NCBI RefSeq assembly: GCF_040712315.1
Contig: NC_134017.1
Span: 48,915,636 to 48,979,635, forward strand
DNA from: Castanea sativa
Lineage: Eukaryota > Streptophyta > Magnoliopsida > Fagales > Fagaceae
Reading direction: 5' to 3'
Length of the DNA: 64,000 bases
Shown one piece after another: positions 35,649-46,985 of the stretch (positions within the stretch are counted from its first letter, which is position 1; the number at the start of each line of letters is the position of its first letter). The notes under the pieces were generated by a model. That model worked only from the letters and a program-made list of their open reading frames with translations. It ran no database searches and had not been told where the DNA came from. Both the position numbers and the translations under genes were made by a program.

Positions 35649-35965
35649 AAAATGGTGTTTTATCCCTTTTAGCAAAAACAAGTAGCAAAATGTCCATGTT
35701 CTGAAATTATTTAAGCATATGTTCCTGTTTTAAATTTAATGAAAAACTCGATTTTTAGAAAATTGAGTTATGAGAAAAAAATTACATGGAACTCAAGTTC
35801 CATGTAACATTTTGTAAGTAACTCGATTTTCATTAAATCGAGTTTTTTTTATTGAAACTCGATTTTTAGAAAATTGAGTTTCAAGACAAGGACATATGGT
35901 TAAATAGTTTCAAAACATTAGTATTTTGCTACTTGTTTTTGCTGTAAGGGGCAAAACCCCATTTT
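35649..35965. mobile_element. Foldback MITE, ~75-bp TIRs
   Basis: The left arm contains AGCAAAAACAAGTAGCAAAA (35671-35690). The right arm contains its inverse, TTTTGCTACTTGTTTTTGCT, at about 35924-35943. The centre holds repeated ACTCGATTTT/AAATTGAGTT units and a near-perfect palindrome ACATGGAACTCAAGTTCCAT near 35786. TSD not clear. Confidence 0.75.
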
Positions 35966-35973
35966 AAAATTAT

Positions 35974-37012
35974 ATCAAAGCAGCAAAGGAAACTGAAATT
36001 CAAAACATTGTCATTGATTGATTATTCAATTATCGCTATCATAAACTAGGTTTGTTTAGCCGTCGCTTTAAAATAGCATGATAAACACGGGCCAATGAAA
36101 GGGAAACTAAAGTAAACTGATCAACGAAACCAATTTAGTACTAATTGATCCTACTTTGACTACCAATATAATAATCTTTCAACATGTATACCATTTACTG
36201 ATTGATCCTACGTACTTTGACAGCGAATATAATAATTTTTCAACATATATACCAATATACCATTTAAAAGCTTTACGAAACCTCCCAAAATAATTTCCTT
36301 CTAATATTTATAAGATATATAGTAGTCAATAAACCATTCAATACACAAAAAGGTAAAAAAAAATTTTGTTGTTTTTTCTTTTATCTTTTGTCTAAATTAA
36401 ATTTGATAATTATGGTAATTAATAATGAGTATTTTATTATTAATGTTTTGAGATTTGGCTTAGTTCCAGTACTTTTTTAATTGGACACTCATTTTGTTTT
36501 AAATATATAATAAAAAGTGGTAGTAGGTATTAATCTCCACCTTTTATTTAGTTAATTAGTGATATGATAATTTTTCATTAAAATAAAAAGAAATTTCAAT
36601 TAAAAAAGTACTAATAGTAAGTAAAACCGTTATTTTGTATATAAAATTATCTTATCTAATATGATGCGGTAAGATTCTTATTGAAGGTTTATTGACTACT
36701 ATCTAATAAATAGTAGAAGTAAGTTTATTTTGAGAGGTCTCATGAGCTTTTAAATAATGTGTTGGAAGATTATTTATTATATTATTATATCAAATAAATA
36801 TTACATGGAAATTTATCACGGCATCTAATGTGACGGCCAAACTAATCTAGTTTATGATAATGATAATATAACAATCAATCAACGTTTTGAATTTTACTTC
36901 CCTTTGCTTTGACATATATATAATCTTCCAACTTATTACTTAAAAAGCTTATGAATGCGACCTCTCAAAATAAGTTTCCTTTTAATATTTATTAGATAAA
37001 TTTCCTTATAAT
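35974..37012. repeat. Large inverted-repeat element plus a direct partial copy
   Basis: Left arm 35974-36345 (TCAAAG...CATAAACTAGG...AATAAACCATTCAAT) is the inverse of right arm 36678-36912 (ATTGAAGGTTTATTGACT...CTAGTTTATGAT...CTTTGA). A shorter direct copy of the AAAAGCTT...CTCAAAATAA part follows at 36913-37012. It is probably a foldback or MITE element. The left arm carries an internal duplication (TGATCCTAC...TTTGAC twice). Confidence 0.7.
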
Positions 37013-37480
37013 ATTGATATTAGGTTTAAAGTTAAGAAAACTAGTACCATTACAAGATAAATTAAAGACAAAGTTTGACAATAAACTCACAGAATTGTAG
37101 TTTAAAATTATAACACTACTCAATATTTTTTTTATTGGATATGAATTTTAACAAATATTCATCACTGCTCTAATATTTTACATTTGTGGATAAAATAATA
37201 GATTGAGATTATAAGGTTAATGATATTCTTACATGAAGTGATAGCGTAAGTATGAAATTATGTATATTCTTATTAGACACTATTTTGTTTCTTAGACTTA
37301 GGCTTCGAGGATCTTTGTGACAAACCTTGTGCAAGGTGATTTTGCTTATTGGGTTTGTGCAGTTAAGGTGAGTAGAACTCCACGTATACTTACCTCGCTA
37401 TTTCCGTATTTGTATAGCTTTTGAGTTATATGATGTGTGTCCTTTCTTGTATACTTGTGACTGATACAGATATTGTATAC

Positions 37481-37863
37481 TTTTTTCTTTTTTTTTTTGA
37501 TGGGAAATCTGCAATTTCATTTACTGAGAAAAGAAGTACAACGGGGAGCTAAAACAGGGGAAAGGAGACTTAAATACATTCCTGCCTGAGCAGATTTTGA
37601 ATACATGGAGGATTCATCCCTTTCCAAATCTGAGATTCCCCACTAGCTCTAGCCAGCTGAGCAAGCTCATGAGCTGCCCTATTAGACTCCCTTTTCAAGT
37701 GCTGAATTTTCCAAGAGCGAAAGTCAGAATGAGCAGAAATAACTCCCTGAAGAATATGACCGATATTGCCATTTAGCTCCTTCTTTTGGACAGATTGCAC
37801 GATGGATAAGGCGTCTGACTCAACTATGATGTCCGTGAGGTTTAACTCCTGAGCCAAGAGCAC
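37481..37863 (-). mobile_element. 5'-truncated LINE 3' end with poly(A) and RNase H-like domain fragment
   Basis: On the minus strand 37570-37863 encodes 97 residues of an RVT_3/RNase H-like domain: AQELNLTDIIVESDALSIVQ, FRSWKIQHLKRESNRAAHEL and AQLARASGE. This is the C-terminal half as found at the end of plant LINE ORF2. A short 3' UTR and a run of A (T at 37481-37498 on the + strand) follow, as expected of a LINE tail. No start and no upstream RT part is present, so it is a dead-on-arrival copy. No convincing TSD found. Confidence 0.75.
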
Positions 37864-37867
37864 TCCA

Positions 37868-37868
<1 letters not shown>

Positions 37869-37911
<43 letters not shown>
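37869..37911. repeat. (ATT)n microsatellite
   Basis: About 14 uninterrupted ATT units at the truncated edge of the LINE fragment. Confidence 0.95.
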
Positions 37912-37915
<4 letters not shown>

Positions 37916-39241
37916 GTTACATTTTTTAATCATGAGTGACTTGGTTTTGTTTGATCCTCATGAAATTCACAACATTTTTACAATAAATCATGCATATATG
38001 ATAAGTTGTTACTTATTATTATTATTGATGAGTAATAACATGTCATCACTACAAAATGTTTGAGCTATAACGACGTTTCTAAACCACTGTCACAAGTCTT
38101 TAAAGTGCTAGTATAGATCCGATTGGGTTATGTCGGGAATGCATCTAAAATTTATTATGAAAATATTATAGACATGGCACTTCTCATTAGTGATTTCAAT
38201 TACCCATTTATGGAGGTAATACTTGGGCCATAATATGTGATGTTTGGAGGATGTGGTGATTATTGAGGTTCTAAGTAGCCTTTTCAATGAGGCCATCACC
38301 TAGGACGTTGCTCTTGCGTGTGGATACACGGGACTTTGCGTTATTAATCTATTTTGGTTACAATTCTCATTGGATTCTTATTTCAATTATCTGTAAGTGA
38401 ATTAATATATATTCTTCTTTTCTTTTTTTCCCTCATAGTTGATTGCTTCAATTGTTGAAAATCTGTCACTTTGACAACTAAATAGTTGCACCTTTATCCA
38501 TTAATGCATTACCCATACAACTTTCACTCGTGTTTTTTCTAAATTATTTTATAGCTCTCTCATCGTGTTGATGTGCCATTTTTCTACTTACTGGGGGCCA
38601 TGTAATTCATTTTATATCATTTTTATATTTTTATATTAATTTATCGGATTGAAAATTAATAACCACTAATATTTTCTAAATTTAATAGTCAATTCCCAGT
38701 AGATTAAGGTTTCACACCTTTCTAGTGACTTCATACCAGAACCTTTTGGCGAACATATAAGAAATGATGCACTGCATTATGGATCATAACAATAGACAAG
38801 AGGATTCAAAAGGATGCATAGGTCACAATTAGTGTTTCTAGTTTGTTCCAATTCTTTTTTTTTTTTTTTGATAATTGTCCCAATTCATTTGATCTGAACA
38901 TTTTTAGAATTTGAATCCAATCAAGAACTTTGATGGTGGGGTAACTTCTTCTTAAAAAAAAAAAAAGCACTTTTAATAGATATAATTTATCAGAAACAAC
39001 AAAATCCTACAGTCCACTAAAGAAAATCTCTTTCAAGAATATTATAAACATAATATAGTTCTGCTATTATACACCTCTTAGTTCCAAAAACCCTAATAAT
39101 TAATGAGAAGTAATGACCGTACCAATTAAGATAATTTATTAAATATATTTTGACAAATGACCATTAATTAAAACCCCTAAATATCTAGATTAAGAAAAAA
39201 GTGAAAACTACAAATATATTGATAGAAATCAGCGTATGGGT
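37912..39241. other. Intergenic, no gene recognised
   Basis: AT-rich. No element boundaries visible. Confidence 0.5.
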
Positions 39242-39250
39242 ATGATTGAC

Positions 39251-39407
39251 GAGTAATTCTTAGGTACTCCCGAATCACAGAGAATGGTGCTCCCTCCTCT
39301 CATATTTATGGTGGAGTCTGCTCATTAAATTCATGGTGGGGTTTACCATGAATGTGAGAGAAGGGAGCACCATTTTACTATACTCCGGGACTACCTAAGA
39401 ATTTTTC
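39251..39407. mobile_element. Small Mutator-type MITE (copy A)
   Basis: Nearly palindromic: AATTCTTAGGTACTCCCG on the left against CGGGACTACCTAAGAATT on the right, with GAATGGTGCTCCC versus GGGAGCACCATT further in. A perfect 9-bp duplication ATGATTGAC flanks it at 39242-39250 and 39408-39416. Same family as 58541-58699. Confidence 0.85.
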
Positions 39408-39416
39408 ATGATTGAC

Positions 39417-42206
39417 CCTATATATATGTTGTCTACATCAAATACACATTATTCGAAAAATAATATTGTGACAAATGTGGGTCCCCAAATCAAAATTAGT
39501 GCATGTATCAACAAAATTTGATGGGCTGCTCTAAGTTAGGGGGTCTTGACCACTGGCCCTCTCACCTAATTAATAGGATGGATGGGGTAAACCTTAAGGA
39601 ACTCTAGCTAGATTAGAGGCAAAGAATTTAGGGTTCTAGCTAGTCAGTGTCCAAACATGTATGATATGTATTGATACAATTTTGAAAAAAAAAAAAATGT
39701 CATGTTCTTGTTATGGTACCATGCAACATTCTCAAATTTATTGTCCCCAAATTAATGTTTTTTCTTTGACATGGATGGTTTTTTGTTATCACTTAATTTC
39801 ATACAAGTATTGGAAAATTTATTGTAAACAACATAACTTATAATGAATTGTTATATTCATATAAGTTTAGTAACAATTACGTCATATTAACAATATATAT
39901 TTTTCTCAAAAAAAAATATTAACAATATATATACAAGCCAAGAGTCTAGTAATAATTTAACGTACATATTCTTATGTGTTTTCGACAAAAAAAAATTAAG
40001 GTTTAAATCTCTCATTCTCTAACTATCAATGTTAAAGGTTATGCATATACACACATTTCCATCTCTAACATTATTATTTTTTATTTCTTATTCTCCATCG
40101 ATTGTAATCCCATTGAAGTTATATCATCAAGGTAGATTCATTAATAGGTAGGTGTAGCGTAGGATTGAAAAAAAAAAATGCTATCAAACTATAGTGGCAA
40201 AGATTTGAGCTATGAACGACACATCTGATATCAAAAACATTCCAGCAATTAAGTCCAAATGCTCCAATTAGTACTTATAATACTTTTACCACTACCTAAT
40301 TTGTCAAGTTTGAGCTGGAAATTCTCTGAATTTCCAAGCTCAGCTAGCTGTATCGTTTGAAGCCAAAGTTATGAGTCTGTGGTTGGCAAGGCATTACAAA
40401 GTCAAAATCGTAAGGCACAAGTATCAGATACACATGGTCCCCGTTGTTAAAAATGACAATGCCCATATCTCAAACGTGAATCAAGCTTTTATTTCAAGTA
40501 ATTAAAATTGTTAACAAATTTTGGATTAAAAGAAACAAGGAAGTGTTTTGAATTTTCAGCATTTTCCACTCCATAAAAAGCAAAAACACATTCATCTCAA
40601 AAAATTGTTCACTTTTACGTCAAGAGTCCACATGGACCTGCTGTAAAGGCTTCTCTCGTAGGAGTAAATAATTTCGCGTCAATTTCATGGCCACCGTTAG
40701 GTTCCAAAAACTTGTCCACTCTGTTTGAGCTTTTATTATTTACCAGTTTTTTCTGGTGACAGTGGTAGGATTTAATTCTTTCGGTTGGTTCAGTATTGAA
40801 TATATTCTTGTTTTGGGAAATGTCGTTCTTGCCAGAAACTGGTACGGCCAATGGTGATAGATAGGAACATGACCAAATTACAAGCTAGAACAAAATTGAA
40901 ATTAGTACCACCTTTGTGGAAACTGAAAACCAAAACAAATTCTTCAAGGACTCCACCTGGCTTGGTTTTTCTACCAACTGTTTGCCTCATTTATTAACAT
41001 GAATGATACAGGAAAATGTATTGTGTGCTGTGCTTCCTCATGATATCGTACGTAGAGTAATATAATGTAATTAATGTATGCTCCAATTAATTAACTGGAC
41101 TAATATTATAATTATTATTATTATTATTATTATTTTTTGAATAAAGGATCTAAAATTGAATATAGGCTTCAAAAAATATTATTTAATATCTTGATACGAT
41201 ATTAAAAAACAATCATAATAAAATGAAAAGTTCAAATCTTATCATATTCATAGATAATAATACATATTAATAAAATGTACCATGCATGGTTCTTGTTTAG
41301 CTAAGAAAAAAGAAAAAGAAGTGATTCTACATCCTTTGGATTTTGTTGTTTCTTTTTTCGGATGAATTGGGCGATCATGACTTTTTCTTTATTTTCATAA
41401 CAAAGTGATTGTTTTGATCGATGACATTAATTTAATAGTTTGAAGAACTATCATCCCAAACATTTCGACCAACCAAGACAAAGACTCAGGACAATCCAGC
41501 TACTAATTAAAAAGGCCGTCTCTGATTATCAAGTATCAACAAAAGCTTATAACTTATAAGAGCATACAGAATGTTTTTTTTCTTTCTCCCCCTTTGATTT
41601 TTAATTTGTTTCAACTCCTTAAACTTGTTCTAAAAGACATGAAAAACAAAATGTCCAACAAAGATATTACTCGGATAAACAATTTTTTAGTCCCATTCCT
41701 TCTTGCTAGTTGCTGACATGTAGTCCTCCAAAGAATATACTATAATTAACTAGCCAATTCTCAGACTATGGGCAATACAATTAACAAATAAGCACTCTCT
41801 CAAGGTGTTCTTAATTTATAATCTCATATTCTCATAAATGTATAATAATGATATTGGTTGGAAAGATCACAATTTTATAACATTTGCACAAGCTTGTCCA
41901 TGGAATCTTGATGTCATTTTATGATTTTAAAAAATAAAAAAAATTGTTAGATACTTCTTTTAGTTTTCCTCCTATCCCATGTATGCACAAATTGTCCTAC
42001 CCTTCTCTTAGACTCTCAGTTTGGACATGCAATTTAGTGTTAGCACAAGATATATATATTAGTCTTTAGTGGGATTTCATGTAAGATTGAGAATCCCTTA
42101 AGATTGTTCTAACACTGATCTAAGAAAATCTAATTACATCCAACTAAGATAGATGCTAAGACTCTTTTATGACAAGTAGTTCTGTATAATAAATTCATGG
42201 ACTTTC
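39417..42206. other. Intergenic, no gene recognised
   Basis: AT-rich with a (TTA)n near 41108-41133. A minus-strand stretch at 40615-40990 was examined and not called (see rejected items). Confidence 0.5.
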
Positions 42207-42265
42207 TTAGAGCATTTTCATCCGAAAATTCTATCCTATTTTATTTTATCATCTCAAAAAGCTAC

Positions 42266-42900
42266 TGTACGGGCCCTACCTCCCTGTCAAGTCCAATCGC
42301 CCTAAGGCCCATAAGGACCAACTCTTATAGGAGCCCCCGCGCTAATCACACATTGTAACGCACGTGCTATCCGAGAGTTGTGAGCTCGGAGTGCTCAAAG
42401 CAACCTGTGACGTACTCTTGCCGAGCACATAACTTACATGCGGGGCTAGTCCCAACGCCACTATCATTATCTCCTTCTCGCCACCAAACATCAGCTTAGA
42501 TGAAATGGCATTGGACCTCCCTTTCATTGCCTAGGGAATGCACCCGCCGAGAATCAAACCCAGTGTTGGAGCCAGTTCCAATGCCACTCTCATTTCCTCC
42601 CACTCCCAACTAAACCCCCATTTATGGGTAATAGTATTGGACCCCTCCTTCCACCCACCAGGGAAGACTCAGTTAAAGTGGTTGGCAATTTGAGAGAGAA
42701 AAGACGAGAGAGAGAGAGAAAGCGATATCAATTTGCCCCAAGGGAGAGAGGGAAGAGATAGAGAGGAAAGGGAGGAAGCCCAGCATACGGGCCTGCCGAG
42801 CATAACACCACTCGTGGTAGGAAATCCAAAAGCCCACTATACAAATAGATTGTGAGCCCAAATTTCTTCGAGGCCCAGCAGCCTTATTTTGGGACGCACA
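42266..42900 (+). repeat. RE3 5' LTR with TATA-removing deletion
   Basis: Compared with the 3' LTR it lacks about 46 bp at 42660/42661, corresponding to 52526-52571, which contains the TATA box. GGG at both deletion edges suggests a microhomology deletion. Confidence 0.92.
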
Positions 42901-42902
42901 AT

Positions 42903-42920
42903 TGGCGTCGTCTGTGGGAA
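42903..42920 (+). promoter_or_regulatory. RE3 primer-binding site
   Basis: TGGCGTCGTCTGTGGGAA, one base different from the RE2 site. Confidence 0.72.
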
Positions 42921-42962
42921 TCTCCTACGTAGCTGTGGTGCTATCTTGGCGTGCGCGTAAGG

Positions 42963-44460
42963 ATGTCTGGAAGCAGACAGAGAAGCCATGCAGAGAACGG
43001 CACTGAAGGGTCGTCGCGGGGATCTACATGGTGAGAAAGGAGGCAAAAAAGGCAGGAGGACAGAAGGCATGAGGAGGTAGAAGAGTATGGGCCCGGAGAA
43101 GGGTCGTACCAAACCCTCCGGACAATGTCTGACGCTTCAGGCCGCAGCCGCCTTGACAGAAGAGATCAGGAGCTTAAACGGAGGGACTAAGAGCTCGAAC
43201 GCCTGCGCAGGGCGGTCAAGGATTTGGAGTTGCAAGCACGGGGCCGACGCATGAGAAGGGACCAGGGAGAACGAAGGGAAAGGTCAGTAAGTGTGGGGAA
43301 TCGCCATGAGGCAGGATCTCATCAATCCGGGTCTCGTAGGCACCGCGACCGCTCGCAAGAGTATGCGAACCGTGAATCGACTTCCCCCAACGTGGAGCGA
43401 CCACGTAACGCGACCATGGATACCATGAGCCGAGCATTGCAACAAGCCGCCCGATCTCCGTTCTCTAGAGATATCGAGAGCACACCTACGCCGAGCAAGT
43501 TCGCACGGCCACCGTTCAATTCCTACACTGGGAAGACAGACCCGGTGGAACATGTAAGTCACTATATTCAGATGATGTCCTTACACTCCCATAATGATGC
43601 ATTGATATGTAAGGTTTTCCCCTCGAGCCTTGGGCCCACCGCTTTAAGGTGGTTTAACGGGTTGAAGAAGGGCTTGATCCATAGTTTCTGGGAACTGATC
43701 CAGGAGTTCGGAGTGCGGTTCATGACTTGCAGCCGGGTGCCGCAGCCCGTAGATGCGTTGCTATCAAGGAAGATGGGGGCTGGAGAGACCCTTCGCAACT
43801 ACTCCAATCGGTACTGGGAGTTGTACAACGAGATTGGCGGGGGGAATGAAAAGATCGCGGCGAGCACCTTTCGGATAGGCCTACCCGAAGAATCCGGGCT
43901 GAGAGAATCGTTGACCTTAAAGCCGCCCGAGGATATGAGACAATTGATGAGGCGTATCGAAGAGTACAAGCGCTTAGAAGATGATCGGCTGTAGTCCAAA
44001 GGGAAGGAGCCGATAATCAGTTATCCTCGAAACAAGGGCTTCAACCCCAGACATAGGAAGGATTTGAGAATTCAAGAGCCTGGCCCGGTCCGGCGGTTGG
44101 GGGAGTCAACGCGACGTTCAAAAAGCCTGTACACCACATCATTGATAGGATAAAAAATGAGTCGTATTTTAAGCGGCCGAACAGGATGATGGGCGACCCG
44201 TCAAGGAGAAACTAGAATTTGCATTGCTCCTATCACAGGGATAAAGGGCACACCACCGAGCAGTGTAGAGTGTTGAAAGATCACCTTGAACAGTTGGTGA
44301 AGGCGGGGCATTTGAAAGAGTTTCTGGTGGAGACAGGGAATCAGGCGACCGGACAGGCTGACCGGCTGCGTCGAAACTCTCTCCCACCCCCTTTGGGAGT
44401 GATAGAGGTCATCCACGCCGCACCCAGGGCGATTAGAGCACCCACAGCAAAGGGGTATTG
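42963..44460 (+). pseudogene. RE3 gag, nearly continuous
   Basis: Probable start ATG 42963 (MSGSRQRSHAENG). The same frame reaches a 256-codon open stretch at 43224-43994 after stops, one of them near 43187. It shows an Arg/Glu-rich N-terminal coil (ERLRRAVKDLELQARGRR), the gag core YTGKTDPVEHVSHYIQMM, FPSSLGPTALRWFNGL, SRVPQPVDALLSRKMGAGET and FRIGLPEESGLRESL, then RRIEEYKRLEDDRL. In another frame from about 44215 comes an intact knuckle CSYHRDKGHTTEQC (C-x2-H-x4-H-x4-C). Confidence 0.87.
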
Positions 44461-45010
44461 ACCGTGGTGTTAGCAGAAGGAAGCACGAGCGAACAACCCC
44501 CGGGGAAGAAGCTAAGGTACAGTAGACAACCCATTGCGTTGGACGACGACGACCTGGAAGGTACTGCTCAGCCCCACCACGATGCTTTAATAGTCACGGC
44601 CCGAATAAGGGGATTTATAGTGAAGAGAATAATGATAGATCAGGGGGCTCGGCCTGAAAAAGGGAGACTTGTCCAAGTATGATACACCTTTAATGGGATT
44701 CGACGAGAACGTGGTGATTCTAGAGGGGCAGATTTCGCTCCCAGTTATCATGGGAGGCCGGGAGGTGATGGTGATGTTCATAGTGGTCGCCTCTTTCTCA
44801 CCATACACGGCAATATTCGGAAGGCCGTGGATACACGACATGGGGGCTGTGCCGTCCACCTTGCACGTAAAAGTCAAGTTCCGAACTGATGAGGGGATTA
44901 CAGTAATAAGGGGCGATCAGCAGGCGGCCAAACAATGTTTGGTAGCCGCAACAGTCAAACAAACAGAGCAGAAGGAATCAACCGAGAAGGCGACCCTATA
45001 GCAATTATAG
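44461..45010 (+). pseudogene. RE3 protease region with active-site deletion
   Basis: KRIMIDQGARPEKGRLVQV ends near 44680, and in the next frame YDTPLMGFDENVVILEGQIS runs on to 45001. Compared with RE1 and RE2, roughly 40 bp following IDQG are missing, removing the ADIMYPDL-type part of the active-site loop and shifting frame. Two TAG codons (44999 and 45008) end the segment. The protease is inactive. Confidence 0.78.
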
Positions 45011-46030
45011 CATCCCCAAGTGGAGGGGACTAGCGTTGCCGAGGATTTCGTAAGCGTAAAGATCTTACCAGGAAGTGAAAGGAGTTTTCAGATAGGGGCA
45101 GGATTGAGTGATGGGGAGAGGGTACAGCTACTATTATTCCTCATATGAAACGTGGATGTATTTGCATGGAATCCATATGAGGTGCCCGGCGTCGACCCCG
45201 AGTTCATAGTTCACAAGTTGAATGTGGATCCTTTGTGACCCCCCAAGAAGCAGAGGCCGAGAAGGTCTGCTAAGAAGCATGTGAAAGCCATCAGACAGGA
45301 AGTTGGGAGGCTGAGAGAAGCGGGGGCCATAAAGGAGACATTCTTTCCGGAATGGCTCGCAAACACGGTGGTTGTGAAAAAGAAGAGCGGCAAGTGAAGA
45401 GTTTGTGTTGATTTTACCAATTTGAACCGAGCATGTTTGAAAGATCCGTTTCCGATGCTGAAAATCGACCAATTAGTGGACGCTACGTGCGGGCACCCTA
45501 GAATGAGTTTTCTCGATGCTTTCCAGGGCTATCACCAAATTGCCCTAGCCGTCAAAGACCAGGAGAAGACGGCATTCTTAACGCCCAATGCTAACTACCA
45601 CTATACCGTGATGCCGTTCGGTTTGAAAAACGTGGGAGCCACTTATCAACGAATGATGACGAGGATGTTTGGGGATAAGATTGGACTGACGATGGAAGTA
45701 TACATTGACGACATGGTGATAAAAAGCAAGCAAGAAGGACAGCACATTGGTGACCTAAAAGAAGTGTTCGAAATACTCCGACGACACCGGCTGCGCCTCA
45801 ATGCCGATAAGTGTGCATTCGGGGTTGGATCCAGCAGGTTCTTGGGTTATTTGATTACCAAACGGGGAATAGAGGTCAGTCTCGATCAAATTGAAGCCGT
45901 GAAACGTCTCAGACCGCCGGGCAATCCGAAAGAGGTTCAAAAGCTGACTGGTATGCTGGCTGCTCTTAACCGATTTATTTCCAAGTTCGCTAATCGATGC
46001 CAGCCTTTTTACCAACTTCTGAAGAAGTGA
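45011..46030 (+). pseudogene. RE3 reverse transcriptase, stops only
   Basis: NVDVFAWNPYEVPGVDPEF, EAGAIKETFFPEWLANTVV, then a TGA at 45395-45397 in place of the Trp of the KWRVCVDF motif. A 203-codon open stretch at 45422-46030 has YHYTVMPFGLKNVGATYQR, catalytic YIDD in EVYIDDMVIKSK, and LRLNADKCAFGVGSSRFLG. It ends with TGA where relatives have Trp (KWKGF). No frame change. Confidence 0.9.
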
Positions 46031-46500
46031 AAGGGGTTCCAGTGGGACGAGGAGTGTGACAGGGCCTTCCAAGATCTAAAGGATTACCTTGTCCGGGCAC
46101 CGACGTTGTCAGCCCCAGAACCGGGAGAAGACTTGTACATGTACCTCTCCGTATCCGAGCATGCAGCAAGCGCCGTACTTCTAAGGGATAACGGTGCACA
46201 GCTCTCGGTTTATTACATTAGCAAGACGCTAGTCGACGTGGAGACCAGGTACTTACCACTGGAAAAGCTGGTGCTGGTGCTAGCACTCGTGCACTCCACC
46301 CGAAAATTACCCCATTATTTTCAGGCCCACACAGTCCACATCTTGACCGAGTACTCACTCTAGTCACTATTGAGGAGATCTGACTTTACGAGGAGGATAG
46401 CCAAGTGGGGTACTCGGCTGGGCTCTTCCGACATCAGGTACAAGTTGTGGAACTCTGTGAAGGGACAAGTGCTTGCGAATTTTATTGCCGAGTTCTCGCC
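46031..46500 (+). pseudogene. RE3 RT-linked RNase H
   Basis: FQWDEECDRAFQDLKDYL, LYMYLSVSEHAASAVLLR, VYYISKTLVDVETRYLPLEK, then HTVHILTEYSL followed by TAG (46361-46363) in a Gln position and FTRRIAKWGTRLGSSD. Same frame as RT. Confidence 0.85.
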
Positions 46501-46529
46501 GAGAGCTACGAGCATAACCGGCGTGGTAG

Positions 46530-46985
46530 AAGTCAAGCCATGGAGGGTGTTTGTGGACGGAGCGTCCAATGCGGCTGGAGCGGGGGTAGGGATCGTGGTC
46601 ATCACCCCGGAAGATCTGAAGCTAGAACACTCATTCAGATTAGGTTTCAGGGCTTCTAACAATGAGGCCGAATACGAGGCTCTGCTGGCAAGACTAAGGG
46701 TTGTCATGGATCTGGGGGCAAGGGAGGTAGAGGTGTACTCGGACTCCCTCCTTGTGGTAAGTTAGGTCCAAGGGAACTTCGAGGCCAAGGATCCCCAGAT
46801 GATAGAATACCTGCGGCTAGCAAAGCAAATAATGGGTAACTTTGAGACAGTCAAGATCGAGCGAATAGCCCGGGGACAAAACCAGCACGCCGATTCTTTA
46901 GCAACTTTAGCATCATCGATAGCTGACGAGGTACCTCGGCTGATCAGGGTGGAGTTGGTGCCCGAGCCAAGTATTGCCGCCAGGG
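46530..46985 (+). pseudogene. RE3 second (archaeal-type) RNase H
   Basis: WRVFVDGASNAAGAGVGIVV, FRLGFRASNNEAEYEALLAR, EVEVYSDSLLVVS, then TAG (46763-46765), VQGNFEAKD and GQNQHADSLATLASS. Catalytic-type residues FVDG, NNEAEYEAL, YSDS and HADSLA are all visible, so this is the best preserved copy in the window apart from the one stop. Confidence 0.83.

Noticed and set aside
40615..40990. Minus-strand hydrophobic stretch (ACNLVMFLSITIG) next to a frame ending EAFTAGPCGLLT, like a small secreted peptide
   Set aside because: The two parts are in different frames with a stop between them, there is no recognised peptide motif and no clear promoter. It could be an old pseudogene but I cannot support it.
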